NCBI GenBank assembly: GCA_009763385.1
Contig: CM019828.1
Coordinates: 22,515,000 to 22,578,999 of the forward strand
Direction: 5' to 3'
DNA length: 64,000 nt
Source: Coix lacryma-jobi var. lacryma-jobi
Lineage: Eukaryota > Streptophyta > Magnoliopsida > Poales > Poaceae
The notes beneath the pieces were generated by a model that saw nothing but the letters and a program-made list of their open reading frames with translations, was not told the origin of the DNA and did no database searches. A program made the translations under genes and the position numbers. Position 1 is the first letter of the stretch, and every line of letters starts with the position of its first letter. This document shows, piece after piece, positions 45,855 to 56,742 of the stretch.

Positions 45855-46371
45855 CTCCCTCCGTCCACAAAAGAATCAATTTCTAGAGTTGTCTTAAGTC
45901 AAACTTTTTAAACTTTGACCGAATTTCTAGAAAAAAACTATCAAGTTTGATGGTACCAAATTTACATCATTAGATACATATTCGAATATATTTTTATAAT
46001 ATGTACTCCCTCCGTCCATAAAAACATGCAATTCTAGCACAGTGTCATGGTTTAGTATCTCTAGTTTGATTAATTATAGATAAAAATATATTAATATTTA
46101 TGATATAAAATAAATATCATTAGATTCATTATGAAATGTAGTTTTTTAATAAATTAATTTGGAGCCGTAAATGTGAATAGTATTTACTAGAAATTTAGTC
46201 AAACATAAACTACTTTTGGTGGCACGGAACCCATAGTTACATGTTTTGTTGGACGGAGGGAGTACATTTTATATCATAGATGTTATTACTCTTTTCTATA
46301 AAGTTAGTCAAAGTTAAAAAAGTTTGACTGACACGGATTCTATGAATTAATTCTTTTGTGGACGGAGGGAG
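45855..46371. mobile_element. Stowaway-like MITE carrying a nested MITE
   Basis: Ends CTCCCTCCGTCCACAAAAGAA and TTCTTTTGTGGACGGAGGGAG, flanked by TA at 45853-45854 and 46372-46373. Without the nested copy at 46006-46262 (plus one TA) it is about 258 bp. Its halves, with AAGTCAAACTTTTTAAACTTTGAC on the left and AGTTAGTCAAAGTT on the right, are those of a single element. Confidence 0.9.
46006..46262. mobile_element. Stowaway-like MITE nested in a MITE
   Basis: 257 bp, ends CTCCCTCCGTCCATAAAAACATG and CATGTTTTGTTGGACGGAGGGAG, flanked by TA at 46004-46005 and 46263-46264. Its interior differs from that of the host MITE, so it is a different subfamily. Confidence 0.9.
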
Positions 46372-46422
46372 TACAGCCAAGTTGTTCGTACAGACACTGG
46401 CCCAATAGTGGAAAGTGGTATA

Positions 46423-46679
46423 CTCCCTCCATATTGAAAAAGCTGACATTTTGGACAAGCTTTGAGTCAAACATTAGGAATATAAATCATAAATAACTTT
46501 TAAATTATTAAGTCTAGAGATGTAAAAATCATATAAATAAATTTGTCTTGAAAAGTACTTTCATAAAAATATATATATACCACTTTTCAATAAATATTTT
46601 TAAAGAAATAAGTGGTTAAAGTGATGTTTTGGAGACCGTGTCGCTGTCTGAAAGGTCAGCTTTTTCAATACGGAGGGAG
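46423..46679. mobile_element. Stowaway-like MITE (same family as 2430)
   Basis: 257 bp with ends CTCCCTCCATATTGAAAAA and TTTTTCAATACGGAGGGAG, TA at 46421-46422 and 46680-46681. The interior is near-identical in order to 2430-2685. Confidence 0.92.
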
Positions 46680-46683
46680 TAGT

Positions 46684-49600
46684 TACCAATTTTACATTAC
46701 ACGAGCAGAGAGCCTGCTGCAAGATTGCCATGCCACACCCGTCCACCGCGGCTATCAGTGGCACTGTGGCAGCTCCCGACCTCCGCGCCGTGAGTCCGTG
46801 ACACATGGAAAGCCGCGTGAACGCAGGATCCAGCAGGCCGGTCTCACTTCCTCCATCCGTTCGTGGCACAGGGCATGACCGCGCGAGGTCGCGATCGCGA
46901 GAGAAACTGACTGCATCGGTGCAGCTCTTTAGCGGGCTGGTTCATATGTGGTGACTCAACCTGACCCGAGTGTTGGTTTGAAGACCCGAGCTCTTTGGCG
47001 GGCTGGTTCTTATTTGGTGGATTAGTTGATGTTGACCCGAATGCATGATCGACATCAACTAATTATAATAGATAATAATCAACATCAACTAGCAAATCAG
47101 AACAAAAATAAGACCATCAAGATTTCACAATCTCAAACTAGGCAACACATGATAAGCATGATTTTAGAGAAAAAAAATACTAAAACTAGTTTCGTAGTAT
47201 TCCAAGCTAAAAATATCTAACCAGATTTTAGGATTTCTAATTACATTATTTTTTCCATGTAAAAATACACCGTATTAGGTAGTTTTTTGAAAATTTATTA
47301 CTATAATTTTTGGATTTTTTAAAAATATTCTAGTCTCATTTATCTCTATGAATTTTTAACTTAGTTCGATTTACGTCCCCTCATGTGGCGCCATGTTAAA
47401 ATCACCACAAAAAACGTACATGGTGCAAAATCAAATGGTTTTAGAAGTTGAGGGAGGTTAAAAAAAACTATTGCAATGTGTGCAGTGTGTCCAACTATTG
47501 CTTGCTCGTGTAGCATTGTCCATGTTATATAAAAGGTAAGGACTTCGCATGCATAGTCTATCTACGGGATTGGAATTGGAATACACGGCCTGAATCCAAA
47601 CGTTTTCATTTACTACCTCTTCATGGTCCTTCCGTTCCCCACTCCTCATCCATTTCTCCTCTCCTCACTCTCCCTCCCTCCCTCCCTCTCGCAAAGCTCA
47701 TGTCCCAATCTTCATGGTGATTTTGGTGCTCCAATTGCTTTCCCCTCCTCTCAAATAGATACACGACAGATTACAGTTAGGGTTAGGGTTATGTACGAGA
47801 CTGGGCGGTGGGTGCCCCTGGACCTGGTGCGGCGACGCGGCGACGCAGCGATGCGGGTGGACGACGACGACCTAGGTCACTCGGTGCGCGCGACGGTGCC
47901 CCACCCCATTCCTCGAGGATGATGTGCGGCGGCGCGGAGGGGCTTGACGGTGGCCACCCCCGAGTCGAGGTGCTGGTACGCATAAGGTCATCCTCGTCGA
48001 CGCCGCCAGCACCCTTCCTGCCCCATCGAGCCCATGGCCCAGGTCCGCTCTCCTCCGCTCGCCTCCCTCCCTCAGTCCCATTGCCGCTGCGTGCGCTCGC
48101 TCCTCCTCTGGTTCGCGTCCTCTGCCGGTTTGGTTGGTTGCTTGGTGCTGCATATGTGGTTTCTGCATCCCATTTATCATCATCGATAGGGATTGTTGTG
48201 GCATGCCAGTTTATTTTGGCTCAACTTTGCGTGCTCTGTGGCTGAGTGGATGGAGTTGACCTGATCTGTAATTTTTCTCCGCTCTATATTCATTTTCTGG
48301 TTATGCAATGGAGAGATCTATCAGCATTCTTCAGGACTTGTTTGCTTTAGTAGATGGTTTTCCTCCGTCCCCTAAAAGGCGAATTGCAGAATAAGTTGTT
48401 TTCTCTGATGTGTTTAAGTATGTGTTCTGATGTCTGTTGTTTTAATAAAAATTTATTTCATGTCTACATAATGATAGGCTAGAAGTATGAAATGGATTAC
48501 TCCGAGGATGAGATTTTGATGTAGTATCACCAGCCTTATCATGTCTGAGGTAAGCCCCCACTCAATTTTTGATTGTAAATGGTAATTTTTGTAACTGGTG
48601 TATCACGTGACCTCAGTTGATTGCACGTTACTGGTACATGTTTTGTAGGTATACTTGGGTCTTTTAGAACAATCATTTTTCAAAGTGGTTCCCTACCTGA
48701 AAACCAGGGACAATATGATATGTAAGCAAATTTGTCATGAATACTCAACTTGTCACGCATATATATACTAACTCCAGCTAAAAGGTTTGCATCATGTGTA
48801 GAGATTAAAGTTGAATCCTTAAAAATTAGCATAGGTATTCAGTTTTATCTGAAATTTCGGATCAGTTGTTTTTGGCGTTTTTAATTTCGATTTTTTTAGG
48901 AACAGTGACCAACGTTCTATCCAAAAATCCATAAACCGATAGTTTGGTCCCTCGGTTTCATTTTCGGTTTCTTGGTTTTACCCGAAGAGGACCGATGTGG
49001 CGATGCATTTTATCTCAGATATACATAATTACATAAATAACATCACAACACATACACAGCCTCAGACAGCATGTCGATACAATCTAGCTACTTGTAGCGT
49101 AGTGACTCTTTTGCAAGGCAGGGAGGAGATCGATATATTTCTGAACACAGAACTGAGAGCATCGATCTCATACATACGTGAAGCTTCCAGCAATCTGTTT
49201 GTGCCAAAGCGAGGCTCCTTTTACATATGCTTTTGGGATTCAATGGCTGGGACTCAAATGCAGGATCACTGGAGATCGCTGACCGCCATCGCCGACCGAA
49301 CATGGAAACCAGCACCCCGGCAGGCTGGCAATAGCTGATCCGCAACAGGCCGGGAGCCCCCACGCGGCCACACTTGCTCTGGTGTGCTCAGCGCTCGTGC
49401 TAGGTGTGGCAGCTAGGGCTCGAGACGTGGTGTGCCAGACTCTGGATTCTCCATTCCCCAAGTTGAGACTAGCAGTTGGGCTTTCAACTGAAGAATACGA
49501 GACGAGTAGCAGCAGATGGGAGGTGTTTTGTGGTTGCCTAGTGGGGCTAGCTGATTCCAGTGGGCTTTGCTTATTCGGGTGTATCAGGTAAGTGAACTAG

Positions 49601-49904
49601 AAGATCGAGTATCTGATATAATAATCGTTCTCCAGGACCAAATTTTTGGTCTATTTGATTTTAGTTCCCTCGGTCCGTTCTGGTTCAGTCATTGGGTCTT
49701 GTGTTATTTTGCCCAGCCTAACCTATAAACGAGCAAATCTAAATATTTCTGAATCCACAAGTCAATTTCGGTGTGTTGCAATTTTAGAACATTTATGGAG
49801 ATTTATTTCAAATTTATGTAGATATAAGACTGAGTTGTAAATCAATGTAACATAATAACACTAGGCATCTTTGTAAGAACAAGTCAATAACTAGGCATCC
49901 TTGT
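46684..49904. other. anonymous region, no supported gene
   Basis: A short direct duplication at 46923-46969 and 46989-47041 shares CTCTTTRGCGGGCTGGTTC. A GC-rich stretch at about 47800-48130 gives overlapping frames, including one of 145 codons at 47808-48245, without a recognisable product. GTTAGGGTTAGGGTT at 47776-47790 is a telomere-box-like motif often seen near plant 5' ends. A transcription unit may start here, but no splice or domain evidence supports one. Confidence 0.4.
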
Positions 49905-50069
49905 AAAATGCTTTGTTACTGTTTGAACACTGTACTTGCTTTTTCAGATTTCAAAAATTGCTTATTTGAGAAGATATTGTTACCTAATATATGACAATTA
50001 AATTGCCTAAAAAAATACAGTTTTTCCTTGCAGCCAGCAACTGCTATTTTTGGCTACAAAAGTGAACTA
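49905..50069. repeat. diverged direct repeat, copy 1
   Basis: Shared order of words: AAAATGCTTTG, TACTTGCTT, AAAATTGC, AGATATTGTT.CCTAATATATGACA, CTTGCAGCC, CTGCTATTTTT, AAAAGTGA. Collinear with 50715-50873 and partly with 51131-51230. Confidence 0.7.
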
Positions 50070-50714
50070 GACTATACCGTAGGAAGGAAAGATGCAAAGA
50101 GTAGCATGCATCATGATTTCGACCTGCTCTTTGCACCATTTTTTTTTGAGTTAGTGGGTGTGTCATCTAATGAGTAATTTGAGGATAGTTGTTCGGAAAT
50201 AGCTAATTTAGTATTTTACAATTCAATTTGACTGAGTTGTCACTAGAGCGGCTTGAATTGGAGCCTATCTTCATTACTTCCTAATGGCTTTTGCAATTTA
50301 GATGTTCATTTCTGCGGTGCCACCTGCTGCATATTTCCCTTAGTCATGTTGTAATATCTACAGAGAGCCTTGATGCTTGTCATGCATAGTATTTAATTGA
50401 TGCTTGTCAATTATCCTAGTTATAATCGAGCTGATGTCGGCTAGCATTTCCTCACTGTATTGTATTAGAATAATAGCTAGTACATTTCATGCCAAATTTG
50501 TCTTTTTTAGTTATTGTTTTGATATGCCAAAGAAAACGATAAAATCTTCTAGCTACAATTAGGTAATACCGAGCTATAGATTACTGTATGACAACTACTA
50601 TAAATCCTCAAATCGATTTTTTTGGCGATGTTTTTTTTGTGTCGAGGGGGTGATTCTGAGTCTGGTATGCAAGTGACCCAAAGTAGGGGGTGGCGACTGA
50701 TGCAGGTGAGGACT

Positions 50715-50873
50715 AAAATGCTTTGGTTGCTATTTGAACAGTATACTTGCTTGTGCAGAATACAAAAATTGCATGTTAGCGAAGATATTGTTGCCTAATA
50801 TATGACACTTAAAAAATTGTCAAAGAAGTTTTCTTGCAGCCGGTTGCTGCTATTTTTTGCTGTAAAAGTGACA
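50715..50873. repeat. diverged direct repeat, copy 2
   Basis: Same order of words as copy 1, about 810 bp further right. Differences are many, so the duplication is old. Confidence 0.7.
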
Positions 50874-51130
50874 CTATATTTATTGAACACTATACACTAT
50901 ACTTCTGCAGCCATAGCCAAATAATTGCAGCCAAACAAGCTGATTACTTTTTTTTCTTCATGCTTATTTCTGATTTTTAAGCATACATGAAAAATATTGG
51001 ATGTCATTCAACCATTGAACTAGTCTACTTTTGCACAAAAACTAGTTATTTAACATCAATCAACCTGCCTTTGTTTGACATGTATTTTTGCAAATGGGAG
51101 GGGGTGTTGGGGGAGGAGGTTGTGGGTTAC

Positions 51131-51230
51131 AAATGAACACAGATATTATACTTGCTTTTTTATAATACAAAATTTGTCTAATTAGGAATATATTGTTGCC
51201 TAATGAGTACACTTAAATTGCCTACCACAA
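51131..51230. repeat. diverged direct repeat, copy 3 (partial)
   Basis: Retains TATTATACTTGCTTTTTTATAATACAAAATTTG and ATATTGTTGCCTAATG...ACACTTAAATTGCCTA. The CTTGCAGCC part is missing. Confidence 0.55.
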
Positions 51231-52153
51231 TTGAATTCACAACAACATTTACTAGCATCATCCTGCTTGTAAATATAACATTTATCTCCTACCAGCATTT
51301 TTTTTATAATGATCCTTTTTATCTCCTACCAACATTTACCAGCATTTACTAGCATTTAATTTTTGACACATGTTACATTTACACGCAGGATGATGCCTAC
51401 ACTAGACTTCTGCTTATTTTCCAGGAACATAAGCATCATTTTTATCTCCTACCAGCATTCAATTTTTGACACATATTATTTTTTTACATGCAGGAATGCA
51501 GGCCATGTACAAAGAAGCAAGATGTAGGCCAGGATAGAATAGATGTATAGTTTTTAAATTGCAGATGCTGGTAAGTAGTGAAAGAAAATAGAAATGGTTG
51601 GAGAAATTAGTTCCGAATCTTTCCACATTGCGATTTTTGTGGCGTCGAGTTTAGTCTAAAAGAAACACGCAGCTCATCCCATTCCTGCACACGGTAGATT
51701 AGATCTGATTATTATTCCTGCGGGCTGGGGCATTCCAATTGTTTGGCCTTGGTTGCTGATTAGTTACCTGCATGAACCGCGACCAAGCAGTTCTTGCGGG
51801 GTGACGGGAAAGAAGATAAACAGTTTGCCCATCTTGCCTCGCAAGGATAACCACGCCCGTTAATGAGTTTTTGTTTCTTGATTTCTCAATAAAGATAGTT
51901 TTTATTCATTTCCTAGATAATGGATGCCATTAATTGGTCCCTATGCTATTGGTTGCAGAAACTGTGCTGGTTCTTAGGCACTTTAAGGGTCTTTTGTTAG
52001 GCAACAATATGCCTCTAAATAGATAATTTAGTCTTTTCTTACTGGTCAAAAACTCTTTCTTCAATTTTGATTTAATCACCTTTGACTCTTTCTTTAGTTG
52101 CAGTTGTTTTTATTTCAGCACACCATGCCTTGGCTTACAAATTTATGACATAT
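51231..52153. other. AT-rich repeat-like region before the Copia insertion
   Basis: Contains reiterated phrases such as CTCCTACCAGCATT and GACACATRTTA...ACATGCAGGA. The same ACATGCAGGATG phrase resumes at 62303, right after the inserted Copia element. The element therefore landed in another copy of this repeat. Confidence 0.55.
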
Positions 52154-52158
52154 GTTAT

Positions 52159-53705
52159 TGAAAGGATCAAGATGCCCAAGAGGGGGGTGAATTGGGCTTT
52201 TCTAAAACTTCTTGCAAGAATTAAAACCTATTAAGCCCAATTAACCCCTTTTGTGCCTAGAATTGTGTTTCTCTCTATTCTACTTCACAAAAGACCAAGT
52301 CTATGTCACTCCTACTCTAGCAAAGCAATTCAATAGTAAATGAACAACAAGTATAAGCGGAATTGAATTGCTTGAAAGTAAATGCGTAAGTAAAGGAGTA
52401 GAGATGACAAGACGATCTTTTTGCCGAGGTATCGAGGTGTCGGCACCCCCCTAGTCCTCGTTGGAGCACCCGCGCAAGGGTATCGCTCCCCCTTGATCCG
52501 CGCAAGGATCAAGTGCTCACTACGAGCTGATTCTTCGCCACTCCGGCCCGGTGAATCGCTCGCTACCGATCACAACTTGGCTTGGGTCATCCACAATGCC
52601 TCCGGATGATCACCAAGCTCTCCGATCGCCACCAAGCCGTCTAGGTGATGCCGATCACCAAGAGTAACAAGCTAGAACTCTCACTTGACCAAGACAAGGC
52701 CAAAGAGATGGATGGATGCACACTTGCTACTCAATTATCACTAGGAGATGTCTAATTCTCTCAATTAGCAACTCTCTCAACCTCACTAGGGCTCTTGCAC
52801 TTTCTCACACTCACAATATGTCTCTCAGCAGATGGAAGTGGCAAGAACACTCTAATGGATGAGGGGAAGGAGTATAAATACTCCCCCAACCGGTCATCCA
52901 AAAGAGCACTGAACACGGCTCACTGCGGGGGCATCGGACGCTCCAATGCTAGGCATCGGACGTGCCGATGACCTCGACCAACGGTCGACTGTACCTTCTT
53001 GTCAGACCTGTTAAAGGAGCAGCGTCCGATGTGGATTTACCCTCTTTGGAACCTCTCTGCATGGAAATCGAACGCTGGCCCTCAGCGTCCGATGCCAGCG
53101 TCCGATGCCAGCGTCCGATGCGACCTCCAGTTCACGCGCACGTGAACAGTGGCACGGGCGCGCCCGATGTGAACACATCGGTGCGTCCGATGCCACGCAC
53201 CAGACTAAACCCTAGTCGGGGTGAGCATCGGACGCGTCCGATGCTCACCAGGCCAGCGTCTGATGCCCGTTACAAGGCCAAACTCAACTCGGATCGCGAC
53301 ACTGCCTTAACGACTTTTGTTCCTCTCGACATAAGGCATCTCTCTGAGCTTCCTAGGGCTATGAAATAACAAGTGTGCACCACACCTACCTCAATAGACT
53401 CATCTAGGTCAAGCTACTGATTCACGCTCCCCTATATAGTACGGCCAAAGGAAAAACAAAGACCTAAGACTACCTAAGTGTCCTCCAACACCATATGACA
53501 CTTAGCCTAGTCTACCACCGTCTTCGTCATCCATCCTTTGAAAACCGAAACGATATCCATCGCCAGGGGACATGAACTCCATATGCCCATATCGTCGCCA
53601 TTACCGTGACCTAACTCAATCTTGTTTCTGCAAAACACACGTTAGTCACAGTAATCTTGTGTTTCATCCAATCACCGAAACCCACTAGGGGCCAAGATGC
53701 GTTCA
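52159..53705 (-). repeat. 3' LTR of the Maximus-like element
   Basis: 1547 bp. A cluster of CATCGGACG palindromes lies at 52930-53275, including a perfect 30-bp palindrome at 53220-53249. It differs from the 5' LTR by scattered substitutions, an extra pair of CCAGCGTCCGATG units near 53093, and 11 bp of the palindrome that the 5' LTR lacks. Confidence 0.94.
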
Positions 53706-53721
53706 ATCTCCCCCTTTTTGG
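53706..53721 (-). promoter_or_regulatory. polypurine tract
   Basis: Minus strand reads AAAAAGGGGGAGAT directly before the TGAACG start of the 3' LTR. Confidence 0.85.
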
Positions 53722-54146
53722 TGATTGATGACAACACGAGATCGAGTATAGAGAGAAGAGGTTTTTAAATCATGACATGTATGAACTTGCAATGAATAAG
53801 AGAAAGTTATTAGAGGCAAGCTCATACATATCATGCCATCATCCTGCACTCAACAAGTTAGAGTGAATAGCAAGTGCAAGAGTAAAGAACTCGAATACAT
53901 AACAAGTGAGAATTAAGCGCAAGTAATCGAGTGAAACGAAATGACATGTCATATAATATAGCATAGTGAGCACAACACATGTCATGAGATCCATAGCACA
54001 AGTATATAACAAAACATAGTGCCAAAAGATGCGATAAGTAAAGAGCGTATGTGAAACATAACACATCATAAGAAGCAAATACCTCTCACATCGCTCCCCC
54101 TATCGCTATACTCATCCACTCTCCCCCTTTGGCATCAAGCGCCAAA
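53722..54146. other. non-coding tail between accessory frame and 3' LTR
   Basis: AT-rich, with no supported frame. Confidence 0.5.
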
Positions 54147-56714
54147 CTAAGCGTCAGAGGGCGGAGGTGGTGCAGACGAGCCAGGAGCAGTCTCCGGAGT
54201 ACACTGAGAGAACTCGAACTGGTGAATGAGCGTCTCGGAGTCTGAGGAAGAAGAGCCGACAGTCTGACCCTCTGGAGCTGGAATCTGTGGTGAAGCGGTC
54301 TGGGTCGGCTCTGGCTGCTCGGTCTGCTCGGCCTGCTCTGCCTGCTTTGGGTCTGTCGCAGTCTCTGGCACAGACACAGTCTCAGTCGCCGTAGTGGTGT
54401 CAACCTGAGGCTCGGAGTGCGGAAGCTCGTGAATAATTGACAACTCAGGCTGAACTGTCGTGGTCGTCTCTGATTGAACCGGCTCGGTCTGCTCTGAGGA
54501 CGCGACGGAACTCGGTAAGGTCTCTGTGGTGGAAGTCACAGGAGCCGTCGACGTTCGTACTGGGTCCTGAAGATCAGGCGTGGGAAACCCAGTAAGCTCA
54601 CTGAAGCTAGCAGACAGGTCCCGCATCACTGTGGTAGTAGTCGCATATAGGGACTCTGTCGGGCGGGGAGTGAAGCCGGTGCGCAGAGGACTGAAGAGCG
54701 GGGCCCCGCCTGGAGGTGTAGTGTAGATCATAAACTGTGAAGAGCTAGGGCCCGCGAGCTGCTGCTGAAACTGTGGTGGCTGTCCAAACTGCTGCTGCGG
54801 CTGAGGTGGGACCGGTGGCTGCCACTGGAGCTGCTGGTGCTGCGGTGGAGGCTGCTGCCACTGCCACTGAGGCGGTCCGCTCATGATACGCTCCATGAAG
54901 CTGAGTGTCTGCTGCTGCAACTCCAGCATCTGCGGCTGGAGTGCATCGGACCGCTCCTGTGCCTGCTGCTGAGCCAAACGCTGCTGCTCCTGTGTAAGCC
55001 GTTGGACATCCTGTGTGACGGTCCGCTGCTGCTCCTCCATCCGTGATAGTATCGCAAGTAGCGCGGGGTCAGAGGAAGCAGTACCAGACGTCTCGGCCTG
55101 TGAGTCGTGAGCTCTAGGCTGAAAGTGGGGCGGGAGCTGGTAGTCCTCGTCGGAGCTGTTGGTGGGGTCATCTGCGACGAACGTGTCACCACCCTCTAAC
55201 TCTGCGAGCTCCTGCTCGGCGAGGGCCCGGACTGTCTCGTCCTGCTCCTGAGCTGACTCGGGGACCTCTGGCCGCTGACGGGAACTAGACGGTGCCTGCT
55301 GCCTGCGGTCCCGACCGCGTCCCAATAGCTGACTCATGTTGCACTCGGGGAACACAGTCGCGGAGGCGGTGAGGGACTGACTGGGGTGAGATCCAGTAGT
55401 GGCAGCTACCTTCCACAGTATATAGGAGATCCAATGAGCATAAGGTAGCTGCCTGTGGGCCTTGATGCCCTCTGCGATGGTGTCCTCCATCTCACACAAG
55501 ATAACGTCCCAGACGTCAAACTCCTGCTGCCTGACCAGATACGCAAGTAACCACAGCTGCAGATGAGAAAGGCCCTCTCGGAAACCAACCCTGGGAAGCA
55601 AGGTCCGCCGAAGAACCTCGTTGAGGATCCGAGTCGTAGGGGTGAGATCCCTAGGCGCGCGACTCGAACCCTCGCTGAAGGGCTCAGTAAAGCAGGGGCG
55701 GACCAAGTCAGTCGACGGCTGGGCACCACCGTGTGGGCGGCGGGGTGCCTCCGTCCTGTCGTAGCACAGGTCGTGGATCCGGGTCTGTGAGTGTCTCAGT
55801 CCAAACCAACTCCGGATCTCAGAAGAAAACAGCCTATAGTGCTCCCCCTCAAAAGCAAACTCTATCGTCTCCCTGTCCGGGTGCACCCAAAGTGAAACGT
55901 AGAACTGAAATACACAGTGCTCAATATACGAGCCAGAATGCCCCAGAAGGTCCGCCAGACCAGGTAAGTAGGTGAGAATGGGGCGAATCTGCTCTCCAGC
56001 TGCGGTGACGATGACCTCAAGAGGACAGACACGCTGCGAACGCAGACAGATGCCGGCGTTCCTGTATCCCTGATAGAAATCCTCCTGCAGCACGGTATAG
56101 AAGTCAGCCCATGCCTGCTGCTGCCGCTCCCTGGGAAACCACTGCTCGACTGGAACGAGCCTGAGTGTATGGATCTGAGAACAGGTATCCGCCCGGAGGT
56201 CCAGTCGCGGGATCGGCGGGGGCGCACGCCTCGATGGAGCACGTGCTCCCCGCAGAGGAACATCGGGCCAGGGTGGCAACGCTGTCCTGCGACGGGTGGA
56301 CCGGCGCCGAGGAACCTCCTCAGGGGTCTCCTCCTCAGCCTCAGCCTCTGCCTCTGGGGCCTCTGCTGCCTCTGCTGCCTCGGCCTCTGCCTGGCCCTGC
56401 CCTGAGCTCTCGGGCTCCACACCTGGAGATGTGAACGTCGTCCGGCGACCGATAGCCATAAGCGTGCTAGTCGAAGAGTGGTGGGACCTCTCAACCTCCT
56501 CAACTACACGCCTCTGCTCTGGCGACAGCTGGTCCTCAACCCGTAAGCCGCCACCACGGCCTCCCTGCTCTACACGCTCTGTGGTGGCTGCAACCTCTCG
56601 TGCCTGGTCTGCCTCCCTCTGCTCCCGAGTGCGCTTCCTGCGCGTGATCAGCTTCCCCTTCCCAGGCCTCTGACTGGAAGGGGGGACGAGGAGGAGAGTC
56701 CCCCGGAGCACCAC
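54147..56714 (-). CDS. accessory frame downstream of pol in the Maximus-like element
   Basis: An uninterrupted 855-codon frame whose first codon is GTG. The first in-frame ATG is at 56459 (MAIGRRTTF), giving 770 aa. A polypyrimidine-CAG at about 56731-56742 could be a splice acceptor feeding the longer form. The N-terminus is basic. An Ala/Glu-rich stretch and RRRSTRRR follow. A globular region at about residues 175-450 (for example EQWFPRERQQQAWADFYTVL, FYVSLWVHPDRETIEF, RSWFGLRHSQ) resembles plant transposon-associated proteins of unknown function. Next come a Gln-rich helix (QRLTQEQQRLAQQQAQE) and a Thr/Glu/Pro-rich C-terminus. No membrane span is visible, unlike classical env-like products. 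The frame shares the element's sense. It survives although gag and pol are broken. Function unknown. Confidence 0.72.
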   Translation of the reverse strand: MVLRGTLLLVPPSSQRPGKGKLITRRKRTREQREADQAREVAATTERVEQGGRGGGLRVEDQLSPEQRRVVEEVERSHHSSTSTLMAIGRRTTFTSPGVEPESSGQGQAEAEAAEAAEAPEAEAEAEEETPEEVPRRRSTRRRTALPPWPDVPLRGARAPSRRAPPPIPRLDLRADTCSQIHTLRLVPVEQWFPRERQQQAWADFYTVLQEDFYQGYRNAGICLRSQRVCPLEVIVTAAGEQIRPILTYLPGLADLLGHSGSYIEHCVFQFYVSLWVHPDRETIEFAFEGEHYRLFSSEIRSWFGLRHSQTRIHDLCYDRTEAPRRPHGGAQPSTDLVRPCFTEPFSEGSSRAPRDLTPTTRILNEVLRRTLLPRVGFREGLSHLQLWLLAYLVRQQEFDVWDVILCEMEDTIAEGIKAHRQLPYAHWISYILWKVAATTGSHPSQSLTASATVFPECNMSQLLGRGRDRRQQAPSSSRQRPEVPESAQEQDETVRALAEQELAELEGGDTFVADDPTNSSDEDYQLPPHFQPRAHDSQAETSGTASSDPALLAILSRMEEQQRTVTQDVQRLTQEQQRLAQQQAQERSDALQPQMLELQQQTLSFMERIMSGPPQWQWQQPPPQHQQLQWQPPVPPQPQQQFGQPPQFQQQLAGPSSSQFMIYTTPPGGAPLFSPLRTGFTPRPTESLYATTTTVMRDLSASFSELTGFPTPDLQDPVRTSTAPVTSTTETLPSSVASSEQTEPVQSETTTTVQPELSIIHELPHSEPQVDTTTATETVSVPETATDPKQAEQAEQTEQPEPTQTASPQIPAPEGQTVGSSSSDSETLIHQFEFSQCTPETAPGSSAPPPPSDA

Positions 56715-56742
56715 TGACGTTCTTGCAGCGCATAGCTGACAA

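Noticed and set aside
47776..47790. GTTAGGGTTAGGGTT telomere-like motif
   Set aside because: Only about two units. This is the size of a plant telo-box, not an interstitial telomere tract.
47808..48245. 145-codon plus-strand frame in GC-rich DNA
   Set aside because: Overlaps a minus-strand frame of similar quality, and neither has a recognisable product.
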